Of a DNA stretch of 64,000 bases, positions 47,388 through 54,426 are shown piece by piece. Position 1 is the first letter of the stretch. The number at the start of each line of letters is the position of its first letter. The stretch is from Littorina saxatilis. Lineage: Eukaryota; Mollusca; Gastropoda; Littorinimorpha; Littorinidae. Made by a program: the position numbers and the translations under genes. A model generated the notes under the pieces. It was given only the letters and a program-made list of their open reading frames with translations. It ran no database searches and was not told the origin of the DNA. The stretch is from assembly GCF_037325665.1 (NCBI RefSeq), contig NC_090255.1, positions 6,692,879-6,756,878 on the forward strand, given 5' to 3'.

Positions 47388-49587
47388 CCCCTCTCTCTCT
47401 CTCTCTCTCTTTTTCTACCCCCCCCCCTTTTTAAGACCCCCAATTTACACCACAGTGGATCGTAAAAGACCTCGATCATTCTGACGTAAGGGCAGGTGTC
47501 TGATTACACCAAAACACGCACATACCTGGGAAGTGCGACTCTATTGCTGCTATCATTCTACTGGGAGAAAGCGACCTGAATTTCCCAGCGCTGGGAAAAT
47601 ATGAAATTAAATGAAAACTGACTTTTGAGTCTTTGTTTCAGATGCAGAAAGGGAGGGATGAGATTGAGGACAAGCCAGAGACCAAGCAGCTCTTCTCCTT
47701 TCTACAGATTCTCACAGCCATCTTTGGCTCTTTTGCTCACGGCGGCAATGACGTCAGGTAGGTGGCACCTTGCTACTTCCAGCCGGTTCTAGCCTGTAAA
47801 GTCACATAGTTCTGAATCCACACGTACTGCAGTAAAATTCTGTGCACTCAATTTGAGGCCAAACGAGATTCTGTAGCTTTGTATTGTCTGGTGTATTTTA
47901 GTCCTTTGGTAAAAAAAAAAAAAAGAAATTTGTTTCCAATGACCAGGCGAAAAGGCTGGGGTTAGTTGGTCAGTTACTGGTTTTTTTTTTTTTTATCAGA
48001 GTTTGATTTAATTTACATGCACACATTTGGCTTTTTATTGGCTAAAATCTTGCGAGCTGTATCCTGTATATATAGGAGAAAAGGGACTTTTCTTGTAAAG
48101 ACTGCAAAATCTAACAACATTTTGTCATTAAAAAAAAAATCGGGGGGGGGGGGGGGGGGGGTGAGGTCTAGGGGTAACATAGGGTTGGTCAGGGGATCTG
48201 AAACATCCATGTTTATTTCTTGGCCTCTCATGAAAACAGTAAAGCGCAGAAGCCAACTGATCATGGTTGAATGCACATAGACAAAGAGTGTGTAATGGGC
48301 GTTTAACCATGCATCATGTACAGTGGTACCTGTGATGAAAGGACGCCCTTGGGACCAGCCAAAAGTGTCCCTACGTTGCAGGTGGCCTTTCATGACAGGT
48401 ATACTTTGGTAAAGATAATATAAAAAGGGACAAGAGGTGTCCTCTCATGGGAGGGTCCTCACATCGCAGGTACTGCTGTACATCCAGAGTATTCTCCCTT
48501 TTGTTTGCAGTAATGCCATAGCCAGCCAACTGATCATGGTCGAATGCAGACAGTTAGTTTATAACGGGTGATTAACATGCATGTACATCAAGAGTGTTCT
48601 CCCTTCTGTTTTCAGTAACGCCATAGCCCCCCTGGTGGCGGTGTGGATGATCGCTCACGAGCAGAGCGTGGCACAGAAGGCGCCCACCCCGATCTGGGTT
48701 CTGTTCTACGGAGGGGTGGGCATCTCGGTGGGACTGTGCGTATGGGGTCGGCGCGTCATCAAAACCATGGGGGAGGACTTGTCCAAAATCACACCTTCCA
48801 GGTGAGTGCTGGGGTGGAAAATAATGAATGTAAATAAATTATAGAAAGTTGTTAGTAAATTTGTTAAAAACAAGATAAATTGTGCTATTCTATGGAGGTT
48901 TGAGCATTTCCAGAGCTGCCAACTGCGTTCAGCGTAGCATGCTACATTTTAAGAGCAATTGCTACGTCAAGCTAATGATTGCTATGCTTAAAACAGATGA
49001 TCACAAGCATGCAACAGTTCCTTCTTATTCTGTGAGTCCTGGAACTCATTTCGGCTTTCCACTCCGTGAAGCGATCACAAAATGGGTCATAAAATATCAT
49101 CTACACTGAAAAGTAGCACTGCAGATATTCCCTAATGGACATTTTTGTTTGTTCCTGCATTCTCATGAAACTCGTGTTTATTCTTGTGCAAGATGGCATA
49201 AATGTGGATGTGGGAATACATTTTAGACAGTGCTACACTAAAACTGCATTTGCTAAGCTGAAAATTACCCAACAAATTCTAAACTGCTACTACACTCGCA
49301 AGGGTTGACAGGTGTGAATAATCAACCAATATTTTTTGTCTGTCCTCAGCGGGTTCTGTATAGAGATCGGCGCGGCAATAACAGTTCTCGTCGCTTCCAA
49401 GCTCGGCATTCCCATCTCGACCACGCATTGCAAAGTCGGCTCCATCGTCACGGTCGGACGGGTTCGTTCACGCTCCAACGTGGATTGGTCGCTGTTCCGG
49501 AACATTTTCATCGCCTGGATCGTCACACTGCCGGCGTCAGGGGCGTTTAGCGCGGTGCTCATGGCCATTTTTAAGTACGCGCTTTGA
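25562..49587 (+). CDS. SLC20A: Sodium-dependent phosphate transporter, SLC20/PiT family (13 coding exons)
   Basis: Plasma-membrane importer that couples Na+ to inorganic phosphate uptake (family knowledge). Coding exons: 25695-25884, 27061-27162, 31054-31194, 31892-31977, 32618-32714, 34289-34408, 37845-37961, 38584-38636, 45564-45636, 47219-47286, 47642-47757, 48616-48801, 49350-49587. All have GT/AG borders and matching phases; total 528 residues. The N-terminal repeat has [14 protein letters not shown] (about 26-39, Asp29), the FE motif with Glu56, sequon NGT at 82-84 and VSATHSIVG (113-121). The C-terminal repeat has HGGNDVSNAIAPL (382-394), Glu455 and ISTTHCKVG (472-480). These inverted PiT repeats hold the substrate site. 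The loop between them (about 240-365) is Glu/Lys-rich and shorter than in vertebrate PiT1/PiT2 (about 650-680 aa in total). The start codon is the first in-frame ATG after the 25562 acceptor. PiT1 versus PiT2 orthology cannot be decided here. Confidence 0.95.
26254..26858 (+). mobile_element. hAT-like element remnant with transposase N-terminal piece (intron 1)
   Basis: Ends are CAGGGTTCGACACTA and TAGTGTCGACCCCTG, flanked by CACTG (26249-26253, 26859-26863). Inside, 26568-26759 encodes a basic stretch and then [20 protein letters not shown]. This resembles the start of the zinc-finger region of hAT/ZBED-type transposases, cut just after the first Cys. It is a deletion derivative of an autonomous element. 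The 5-bp duplication is unusual for classic hAT (8 bp). Confidence 0.6.
27061..27162 (+). CDS. SLC20A: SLC20 exon 2
   Basis: Acceptor GGTTTCAG, donor TCAG/GTAAGG. Codes for residues 64-97: [14 protein letters not shown] and the luminal/extracellular sequon NGT, matching the conserved glycosylated loop (YNST) of vertebrate PiT proteins. Phase 1 on both sides. Confidence 0.95.
27865..29612. repeat. 24-bp minisatellite in transporter intron 2
   Basis: The unit is GTTACAAACAGATAGACAG plus CTTGT, about 55 copies, mostly identical. A 20-bp variant (ACAGATATCTTGTATTAC) recurs at about 28321, 28461, 28601, 28813, 28929, 29189 and 29305. Because 24 is divisible by 3, it yields long repeated open frames (LQTDRQLV and similar) that are not genes. 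A reverse SINE-C (27929-28279) splits the left edge. The 27300-27840 stretch before it holds no recognised feature. Confidence 0.95.
27929..28279 (-). mobile_element. SINE-C, copy 3, inserted in the 24-bp array
   Basis: Starts with (CAAT)n, the reverse of the SINE-C tail, and runs to GAAGGGACCTCGGT, within the body. The tRNA-like head is missing. The minisatellite resumes directly. Confidence 0.8.
29745..29892. repeat. Fold-back hairpin A (intron 2)
   Basis: Arms GAGGTTACACGCCGAGTCTC and its near-inverse ending GAGGTGTGTAACCTC pair over about 70 bp around a centre GCGAGCTTTAGCGAGC. The rest of intron 2 (29893-31053) has no recognised repeat or coding exon. Confidence 0.65.
31054..31194 (+). 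CDS. SLC20A: SLC20 exon 3
   Basis: Acceptor TTTTGACAG, donor ATTG/GTGAGT. Codes for residues 98-144 with the first THxIVGA repeat motif ([20 protein letters not shown]), strongly conserved in the family. Confidence 0.95.
31196..31640. repeat. (GT)n/(GA)n-rich intron 3
   Basis: Mixed GA and GT runs; a pure GT tract is at 31499-31540. Confidence 0.9.
31892..31977 (+). CDS. SLC20A: SLC20 exon 4
   Basis: Acceptor GTCGTTTCAG, donor AAG/GTAAGA, phase 1 in and 0 out. Codes for [19 protein letters not shown] and a basic end, one membrane helix. Confidence 0.95.
32040..32182. repeat. (CA)n microsatellite, intron 4
   Basis: About 140 bp of CA/GACA repeats, mostly pure CA from 32083. Confidence 0.95.
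32262..32600. mobile_element. TTAA-flanked palindrome-rich element (piggyBac-like?)
   Basis: Starts TTAACCTTCACCG. It holds the near-palindrome TGGGTCGTGGACGACCCA at about 32282 and 32470 and a variant at 32538. A related arrangement occurs at 63140-63429, ending GGGCGAAGGTTAA. TTAA next to CCTTC ends suggests a piggyBac-type target; no transposase is present. The right end is not clear. Confidence 0.4.
32618..32714 (+). CDS. SLC20A: SLC20 exon 5
   Basis: Acceptor GTGTTTTCAG, donor CCC/GTAAGT. Codes for residues 174-205, including [20 protein letters not shown], the next helix. The acceptor lies right beside a palindromic transposon-like repeat (32262-32600). Confidence 0.95.
32777..32919. 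mobile_element. AATAACTCTGTCGGG MITE, copy 3 (intron 5)
   Basis: AAATAACTCTGTTGGGTTTG at the left, degraded inverse CTGACAGAGTGATTTTC at the right, with GTTGTGAAAGAGTGAATAC inside. Confidence 0.65.
33216..34140. mobile_element. CAGACCTG element a, with 7-bp target duplication (intron 5)
   Basis: Ends CAGACCTGTTTTCCC and GGGGGTAAACAGGTCTG; GGCGATC is repeated on both sides (33209-33215, 34141-34147). Element F copy 3 is inserted within. No open frame of note. Confidence 0.65.
33280..33596 (+). mobile_element. Element F, copy 3, nested in element a
   Basis: Nearly identical to 10482-10807 from TTTACACCCCCGGTAT to GGAGGAATTTCTTG. Confidence 0.75.
34289..34408 (+). CDS. SLC20A: SLC20 exon 6
   Basis: Acceptor TTGTTGTTGCAG, donor AAAA/GTAAGT, phase 1 both sides. 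Codes for residues 206-245: [20 protein letters not shown] helix, then basic QRKKIK at the start of the cytoplasmic loop. Confidence 0.95.
34520..35087. mobile_element. CAGACCTG element b, with 6-bp target duplication (intron 6)
   Basis: Ends CAGACCTGTTTACCC and GGGGGTAAACAGGTTTG, flanked by CTGGTT (34514-34519, 35088-35093). Shares end and sub-terminal sequence with element a. Carries a short open frame at 34750-34853. From 35094 to 35636 I see only unassigned GC-rich sequence. Confidence 0.65.
34750..34853 (+). CDS. Candidate transposon-derived alternative last exon of SLC20
   Basis: An acceptor (GTCTGATGATTCCAG) precedes a frame that joins exon 6 in the right phase. It would add [14 protein letters not shown]... 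and stop after 35 codons with NQ-TGA. The peptide is basic and matches nothing I know. The block sits inside element b, so it may instead be a leftover of that transposon's own protein. Use would end the transporter before its second PiT repeat. Same-phase joining to exon 7 shows it is not required for the main product. Confidence 0.25.
35637..36116 (-). mobile_element. ACATTTAGTCAAG element, copy 7 (old, diverged)
   Basis: Recognisable by TTGCATTTCAGCTTGG, AATTAATTAATGAG, TTGGTCATTAAAAATC and ATCATTCTGTGAGTTTGAC. Both ends are eroded. Confidence 0.65.
36402..37287 (-). mobile_element. ACATTTAGTCAAG element, copy 8, nested in element c
   Basis: Complete reverse copy from ACATTTAGTCAAGTTTTGAC to CGCCTTACGCGACTTG with an internal (GT)n. 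Confidence 0.8.
37398..37440 (+). mobile_element. SINE-D tail fragment
   Basis: Only the 3' end (ATATGGCCCTTCGTGGTCGG ... TTAAGCAAACAAAC) is present, 5'-truncated as retroposons often are. Confidence 0.75.
37441..37695 (+). other. Retroposed-looking block with poly-A tail
   Basis: AATAAA at 37647-37652 is followed 19 bp later by about 24 A (37671-37696), like the end of a reverse-transcribed mRNA. The upstream 200 bp contains broken coding-like text (CQNFCCVAG type words in several frames) that I cannot assign. Confidence 0.3.
37845..37961 (+). CDS. SLC20A: SLC20 exon 7 (cytoplasmic loop)
   Basis: Acceptor TTTCTTGTTGCAG, donor CAAG/GTGAGT. Codes for an acidic Glu/Gly-rich stretch ([13 protein letters not shown]) then [15 protein letters not shown]. 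Weakly conserved in the family, but the phase fits both neighbours. Confidence 0.85.
38222..38436 (-). mobile_element. SINE-A, copy 5 (intron 7)
   Basis: Body and complete tRNA-like head: minus-strand TAGCTCAGTTGGTAGAGC and GGTTCGAATTCGGGC. It interrupts a segment that is continuous at 45781-45896. Confidence 0.8.
38584..38636 (+). CDS. SLC20A: SLC20 exon 8 (loop, NAGNAG acceptor)
   Basis: 53-bp micro-exon coding [18 protein letters not shown]. The acceptor is TTTTTCAGCAG, so splicing after the first or second CAG adds or drops one Ala codon without changing frame. Donor ATT/GTAAGT, phase 0. Confidence 0.8.
38771..44669 (+). mobile_element. DIRS-type (tyrosine-recombinase) retroelement fossil, ~5.9 kb, intron 8
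   Basis: Inverted terminal repeats of about 210 bp (38775-38985 and 44435-44669) look nearly identical. The right one has an extra AT-rich outer extension. An internal complementary region at 44277-44371 is the inverse of the left end joined to the inverse of the right end, the hallmark of DIRS elements. Coding traces on the + strand are consistent with reverse transcriptase/RNase H (about 42.0-43.0 kb) and a recombinase C terminus (about 44.1-44.25 kb). No target duplication. The element is broken with many breaks and encodes no whole protein. Close end repeats suggest a fairly recent insertion. Confidence 0.8.
44670..45292. repeat. 35-bp minisatellite, ~17 units (intron 8)
   Basis: Unit ATTGAGTGTTTTGTTTGAAG plus TTTAAATGTAAGAGA. 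GAGAA and GGGAA variants form a central block. One unit of the same sequence lies at 38735-38770, left of the DIRS-type fossil, so the fossil inserted at the edge of this array or its precursor. Confidence 0.95.
45564..45636 (+). CDS. SLC20A: SLC20 exon 9 (loop)
   Basis: Acceptor TGTTTGATTACAG, donor CCAG/GTAAGT. Codes for [20 protein letters not shown] and a short end. Follows the longest intron (about 6.9 kb), which carries the DIRS-type fossil. Confidence 0.75.
45667..46432. mobile_element. ACGGTGGAACCCCC element holding a SINE (intron 9)
   Basis: Inverted ends ACGGTGGAACCCCC and GGGGGTTCCACGGT. The outer parts read like TTTTAAGAC-rich repeats also seen near 50990, 56285 and 60985. SINE-C copy 2 lies inside. 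Confidence 0.4.
45899..46330 (+). mobile_element. SINE-C, copy 2 (intron 9)
   Basis: tRNA-like head with an ~8-bp deletion after GCACTTGCG; body as in 12281-12797; ends near GCGATATAAAACTTCATATG. Confidence 0.8.
46500..47096 (-). mobile_element. SINE-B with internal 224-bp tandem duplication (intron 9)
   Basis: Reverse copy whose 3' part (CTTTATTTGGTGTTTAACGTC onward) is present twice, at about 46505-46728 and 46729-46950. It ends at CCCTAACCCGCGGGG. Confidence 0.7.
47219..47286 (+). CDS. SLC20A: SLC20 exon 10 (loop)
   Basis: Acceptor CCTGTTGCAG, donor GAT/GTGAGA. Codes for a highly charged segment ([16 protein letters not shown]). Confidence 0.8.
47304..47412. repeat. (CT)n microsatellite, intron 10
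   Basis: About 100 bp of CT with one ACCCC interruption. The adjacent donor of exon 10 is unaffected. Confidence 0.95.
47642..47757 (+). CDS. SLC20A: SLC20 exon 11
   Basis: Acceptor CTTTGTTTCAG, donor TCAG/GTAGGT, phase 2 out. Codes for [20 protein letters not shown] and DV, the start of the C-terminal PiT repeat. Matches the vertebrate [19 protein letters not shown] block. Confidence 0.95.
48144..48161. repeat. Poly-G tract, intron 11
   Basis: About 18 G after an A-rich stretch. Confidence 0.9.
48250..48524 (+). repeat. Upstream duplicate of the exon-12 splice acceptor region
   Basis: Sequence from CCAACTGATCATGGTTGAATG to TTTGCAG/TAATGCCATAGCC parallels 48525-48630, which contains the real acceptor and TAACGCCATAGCC. 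The upstream copy keeps a plausible acceptor and the first ~13 exon bases, then runs into the second copy. A MITE (48322-48477) sits in the upstream copy only. Confidence 0.6.
48322..48477. mobile_element. GTAC-target MITE, copy 1 (156 bp)
   Basis: Ends AGTGGTACCTGTGATGAAAG and CGCAGGTACTGCT, flanked by GTAC (48318-48321, 48478-48481). The duplicate segment at 48584-48595 shows the empty site CATGCATGTACATC. Confidence 0.7.
48616..48801 (+). CDS. SLC20A: SLC20 exon 12
   Basis: Acceptor CTGTTTTCAG, donor CCAG/GTGAGT. Codes for [16 protein letters not shown] and [19 protein letters not shown], closely matching vertebrate PiT. A partial duplicate of its acceptor and first bases lies upstream at about 48490-48524. 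Confidence 0.95.
49350..49587 (+). CDS. SLC20A: SLC20 exon 13 (terminal)
   Basis: Acceptor TGTCCTCAG. Codes for residues 450-528 with [29 protein letters not shown] and [19 protein letters not shown]. The stop TGA is at 49585-49587. Its C terminus FKYAL is close to the usual PiT end, so the protein is complete. Confidence 0.95.
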
Positions 49588-49710
49588 TGATGATGAATGT
49601 TGGGAGGGGTGGGATTGGGGATGGGAGGGGTTGCTTGAAATTGAAACTAAGCACCAAAGTACGTACATGTATCCTTAAAAAAAATAAATAAATAAATAAA
49701 GATTAAAAAA
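49588..49710 (+). promoter_or_regulatory. 3' UTR start and candidate polyadenylation signals
   Basis: Overlapping AATAAA hexamers at 49683-49700 lie about 100 bp after the stop codon. They sit in an A-rich stretch, so the true cleavage site may be further downstream. Confidence 0.45.
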
Positions 49711-50157
49711 GGAAAAGAATTGGACGGCTCTGTCTGTTGATAATTGTTTTATGGTTGACGATTGGTACAATGAAATTGTGTAAATAACAAGTCTTAAAGG
49801 AAATCAAGACAAACTGCTGAACCTATTACCTGAAAATGTACATTCTGATCTGGTTTGATTTTTATTCTTGGGATAATCTTATGATAATATAAAATTATGT
49901 ATTCGTGCATATCAAAATGCTCACATTTGAAATATTTTCAGATTACACTGATTTTAAAATGTAAGAAGAAAAAAAATAGATTAACTTAAGAAAAGAAAAT
50001 ATTATAAAATACACAATATTTAAACTGTCCCCCCTCTCCCAACAAAACTGTGTGTGTGTTGGCAATGGCTTGGATAATGCATGGTTATAATATTGTGTGT
50101 GATGACAATCTTAGAACTAGCAAAACAGTGGCCAGTAAAACCAGTGCGTGACGATTT
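49711..50157. other. 3' flank of the transporter; no gene recognised
   Basis: AT-rich, with several AATAAA-like hexamers; possibly further 3' UTR. Confidence 0.4.
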
Positions 50158-50346
50158 TCGGAAATAACTCTGTCAGGTTTGTATGGATTGTGGAAGAGCA
50201 CATGAGCACGTGTTTTCGACACACCTCTCGCTAGTGATTGGCCCCTCCAATGTTGTGTCAGAGGTTTTGGCGGGGGGGGGGGGGGGTGGGGGGGTTATTC
50301 ACTCTTTCACAACCCAGACAAACCCAACAGAGTTATTTTGGGAATT
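50158..50346. mobile_element. AATAACTCTGTCGGG MITE, copy 4
   Basis: GGAAATAACTCTGTCAGGTTTG at left; inverse AAACCCAACAGAGTTATTTTG at right; shared middle CTCTCGCTAGTGATTGGCCC. A poly-G tract lies inside. Confidence 0.75.
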
Positions 50347-51099
50347 TGTCTATTGTATCTGAAAGCAGAAGTAACCAACATTCCTCACCTCAAACCTCCA
50401 CCTATTTCCTGAAGTATATTACCCCCTTTCTCCCTCCAGCCCCGCTCAATCCCCCCCCCCCCCCCCCCCTCCACCCTCCCCTCCCAATCCCCACAGACTT
50501 GGGAAAACACCACCTCCCCTCTCACCCACACCCCAGGTTCTTCCAATATAACTTCAGTTTAGAATTCGATCATTCCAGTAAGAACACCTTAGTTGTAATT
50601 AAGTGACTGAAAGTGCACAGTGATTTAGAGTTTAGAACCATTCAACGGTTGTGTGAATAACAGTCAAGAGTTATGTCCCCTGTGTGCATTTACCAAAGAT
50701 TGTTTCGCCCTGACTCACTTAGCCCTGGGATGAAGTGTATGAGAAAGTAACTAGACGGGTGGGAGCCAGCCTGATGGAGTTGTTGAAAATGAGTTTGGTT
50801 TGTGGTTCCAACCAATCTGGTTGAAAATTAGGTTTGTTTGTGATTTCAACCAGTTGAGCTGAAAATTAGGTTTGTTAGTGCATGATTCCAACCAATCAGA
50901 CCCTGAAGCTTACTCCCACCCAGTTGTTAACTTTCTTGTGCACATCGGTCCTGTTCTTGGCTGTTGGGTTTTAGTGGACCCCCCTTTTAAGACCGTGACA
51001 AATCTGAGAAAATTGGGTCTTAAAAAGGAGGCAGTCTTAAAATGGGGGTAAATTGACAGAGGTTATGAACTGAGAATCTGAAAAAACAGGGTCTGAGTC
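50347..51099. other. No gene recognised; short repeats
   Basis: A poly-C tract at 50451-50468, three diverged repeats around AACCAATC/TTGAAAATTAGG (50810-50895), and a TTTTAAGAC-type repeat near 50980-51090. Confidence 0.45.
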
Positions 51100-51620
51100 T
51101 GACAGAGCTGCCAACTGCGTAGCATGCTATGCTTTAAGAGCAATTGCTACGCCAAGCTAAAGATTGTTGCGCTTAAACGGATGATCACAAGCATGCAACA
51201 GTTCCTTCTTTTTTGTGAGTCCTGGTACAGGGGTACCTGCAATGAGTGGCCCCTCTGATGAGAGGACACCTCCCTTAAAAGGACACATTCTGAGATCTCT
51301 GTCTATTATCTCTACCAAAGTATACCTGTCATGACAGGCCACCTGCAATGTAGGGACACATTTTGATGGTCCCAAGGGTGTCCTTTCATCACAGGTACCA
51401 CTGTACTCAATTCTGCTTTTTACTCTGTGAAGCGATCACAAAACATTGTCTACACTGAACAGTGACACTGCAGATACTTAGTAATTAGCGTTTTATGGTC
51501 CTGCATTCTTGTGAAACTTTATTTGAAACATTTATTCTTATGCAAGGTGGCATAAATGCGGCTGTGGGAATACATTTTAGAAAATGCTACACTTTAAACA
51601 CAATTTGCTACGTTTACATT
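51100..51620 (+). repeat. Second copy of the 48913-49262 intron segment, split by a MITE
   Basis: GAGCTGCCAACTGCG to the poly-T/AAATGCTACAC end matches intron 12 of the transporter in the same orientation, with about 10-15 percent differences by eye. The MITE at 51226-51404 is absent from the intron copy. Confidence 0.65.
51222..51408. mobile_element. GTAC-target MITE, copy 2
   Basis: GTAC precedes AGGGGTACCTGCAATGAG and follows GGTACCACT. The uninterrupted paralogue reads CCTGGAACTC at this point, giving an empty site one base different from GTAC. Confidence 0.7.
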
Positions 51621-52065
51621 TTCAAAAACGACATTTGAGGCTTTATTCGTGTTGGTGGCAGGTCGGAGACTTTTAAGACCTTGTTTTTTCAGACTTTCTG
51701 TTGATAAAGTCTCTAAATTAACGTCCATCCGTATTATAGACATCCTCCTTTATCAGCCTTCATTTTCTCCGATTTTTGGAGTTCTTGAAAGGGAGGCTCC
51801 ATTTTATTTCTTGAATTTGTGCTCCTGTTGCGATAAGGAAATTGTGTACGAATAGGGCAAAGTTAGTGTGTAAAGGTTTGCTGGTTTGCTAAAGGCTTTT
51901 TTGTCTCTGTATACTGGTCTGTTGAAAATGCATTTATTATTTGATTTATTGCGCTAGTGTTTGTGTGCATAATTAGACATTTACATTTACATTTTGTTGA
52001 ATATAAAAACAGGGCAATATTTTTTTTTGTGTGAAGTAGTTGTAAATTGTGATGAATGATTAACA

Positions 52066-52204
52066 GCTATTGTGTTTTCAGCGTAGCAATAGGGCCCGAT
52101 ATTTAGACGAGACAAGTATAATGCCGACGAGTCGAAGACGAGTCGCATTATACTTGTCAGAGTCTAAATATTGGACCCTATTGCTACGATGAAAACACAA
52201 TAGC
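52066..52204. repeat. Fold-back hairpin B
   Basis: GCTATTGTGTTTTCAGCGTA and its inverse flank arms reading GACAAGTATAATG, around a centre GACGAGTCGAAGACGAGTC. Confidence 0.7.
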
Positions 52205-53037
52205 GTTTATATAGCTATTCTGACATTAAATTCTGTGTTAAAATCATGTTTTTGTCAGCAACAAGTACCAGAATGGTCCATGTCGTTGATTGCAGACGAC
52301 GGTTCCCTTTCCGCATGAAGCCACGGAAATAACCGAACATTGAAAAACCCACGGACATGTATTACGGAGAAAACTTGAGATAACCGGATGTTTAGCATTA
52401 CGTCAATATGCTTGGAATCATATGACGTCATGACGTATCATGCTTGCCTACGTATATTGTATGTTCGAAAGTCTGACTTCTGTTGGGAATTCGCGTGGTG
52501 AAGACTGCGGTAAATCTGTAGATGATAAGAGAACAAGGATTGTCTCAAAAGAAACAACTAAATGTTTCAGACCGGTAACTTCATTTCAACATTGCACTAT
52601 ACAATGGACGTTCTATGTGACAGGAGAGTTTGCTGATTTTGTGTTAAACATTGGAGAGATGATCAGATCGTCTGCTAGAATCAGAGATAGGTCGCTTCAG
52701 ATTGCAGCTTCTGGAAATGTGCAAGGTTTGTTGCCTGTTAAAGAACTGGATTTTACACGTAATGTATGTCATGTACAGTAAGCAACAACAAAAACACACA
52801 CAAAGCAAATGGCATCGTCTGTCGACTAGTCACAGAAACAAACCTGGCGAGGTATGCGTGTACTTTATACACGTGGAAGAAACCGGAACCATGCGTCTTT
52901 GTTTACGACAATATGCTTTTGGATATTGAGTAAAATGGCTGACTTCCGTAGCATTATGCTTTGATGATCGGAAGAGACCATCCAATCACAGCCCCCGAAT
53001 TCCCCCACGTGTTCATCAGAATAGCTATATAACTGCA
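52205..53037. mobile_element. Inverted-end element next to hairpin B
   Basis: TTTATATAGCTATTCTGAC at the left and CAGAATAGCTATATAACTGC at the right are inverses. A 113-aa frame (52440-52781) lies inside but shows no known domain or family match to me. Probably one mobile unit together with hairpin B. Confidence 0.4.
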
Positions 53038-54003
53038 TAACAGATTCTTTGCATGTATACAAAGTTTGCAATTTAACACATTTTGTGTTTTACAGAATGA
53101 ATTATATACCAAGTGTATGAGGTATAACTGACTATTTCAAGCAGATATCACACAATTATAAAAGAACGTCAAATTATTTTGCAATATACATGTATAATGT
53201 ACAATGGCTAGAGCTAGTTTGAATTTAAATATATTTGTGATGGTTTATTGTAGAGCGGATTTAAAGTTTTGCAGACTTCTTCTTTTGAAGTGGGCTACAT
53301 GTTAGGTTTCATGTACAAGTATTCCAGTCAGTCTGAGCAGAAGGTGAACCTACATTTTTTAGGTAGGTGTATGTATTGATCTGTTCCCTAATCAAAACAA
53401 TTTTCCTTGCATTTAACAATTTGTGTAGTTCTGTTATTGCCGCCAAAATACACAGAGACCAAAAGAAAAGCTTCCCTAGTGGAACTACTATGTATATACA
53501 CGGAGTGTCATTTTTGTTCAAGTTTTTGAAAAGGCTAAACTAGTCTAAGTCATGTTTGACCACAAAGCTGTTCTCAAGATTACAGTCTGAATAATAAGGC
53601 ATGGGAATTAAAAAAAGTAAAAAAGGCAGAAAATTGTTAAGTACGTGTAATCGCAAAGTTGACGGCGCGAAGTGCCTAGCCTTACTATTGGGATCCCCCG
53701 TAATTTGTGTTCTTCAAAGTACCGAAATGGTGCAATTTGCTGTCATCTGAGCTCCAAGTTTGCCATTAAATTCAGTTTTTGGAACCATTTTTGCCTCCCC
53801 CATTCATGTTTTCGGCTGACACTTGCTTTTTCGCGGAACAAAAAAATAATTCGGCAGAAATTTGCCTTTTGGCAGACAATTCCCATGCCTGAAAATGGAA
53901 TAATCAGTTATTAGGATTAAGAAACTAGTCTGATGAAGAAATCTGTCACAAGTTTCACCCGAGTCAAGACGTCAAGATTACCGTCTGAAGAACAGAATAA
54001 TCA
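53038..54003. other. No gene recognised
   Basis: AT-rich unique sequence; near 53660-53760 a decayed piece resembles the interior of the CAGGGGCGGA MITE at 15428. Confidence 0.4.
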
Positions 54004-54014
54004 TTGAATTAAGG

Positions 54015-54319
54015 CCGGCACGGTTGGCCTAGTGGTAAGGCGTCCGCCCCGTGATTGGGAGATCGTGGGTTCGAACCCCGGCTGGGTCATACCTAAGACT
54101 TTAAAATTGGAAATCTAGTGGCTGCTCCGCCTGGCGTCCGGCATTATGGGGTTAGTGCTAGGACTGGTTGGTCCGGTGTCAGAATAATGTGACTGGGTGA
54201 GACATGAAGCCTGTGCTGCAACTTCTGTCTTGTGTGTGGCGCACGTTAAATGTCAAAGCAGCACCACCCTGATATGGCCCTTCGTGGTCGGCTGGGCGTT
54301 AAGCAAACAAACAAAAAAA
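54015..54319 (+). mobile_element. SINE-D, copy 2, with 11-bp target duplication
   Basis: Complete head, body and CAAACAAACAAAA tail; TTGAATTAAGG flanks it exactly (54004-54014 and 54320-54330). Confidence 0.95.
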
Positions 54320-54426
54320 TTGAATTAAGGAGTGACAAACTGGTCTGATGAAAAAAAATATATATATATATCTAAGACGTCCTCAAGATTATAGTCTGAA
54401 GAACGGAATAATTAGTCAAAAGGAGA

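Noticed and set aside
48511-48524. Upstream AG as the true exon 12 acceptor
   Set aside because: It leads to a stop after about 20 codons and breaks the conserved SNAIAPLVA block, which the 48616 acceptor restores.
52440-52781. 113-residue open frame
   Set aside because: Inside an inverted-end repeat, no recognised domain, no splice sites; kept only as a note within the element.
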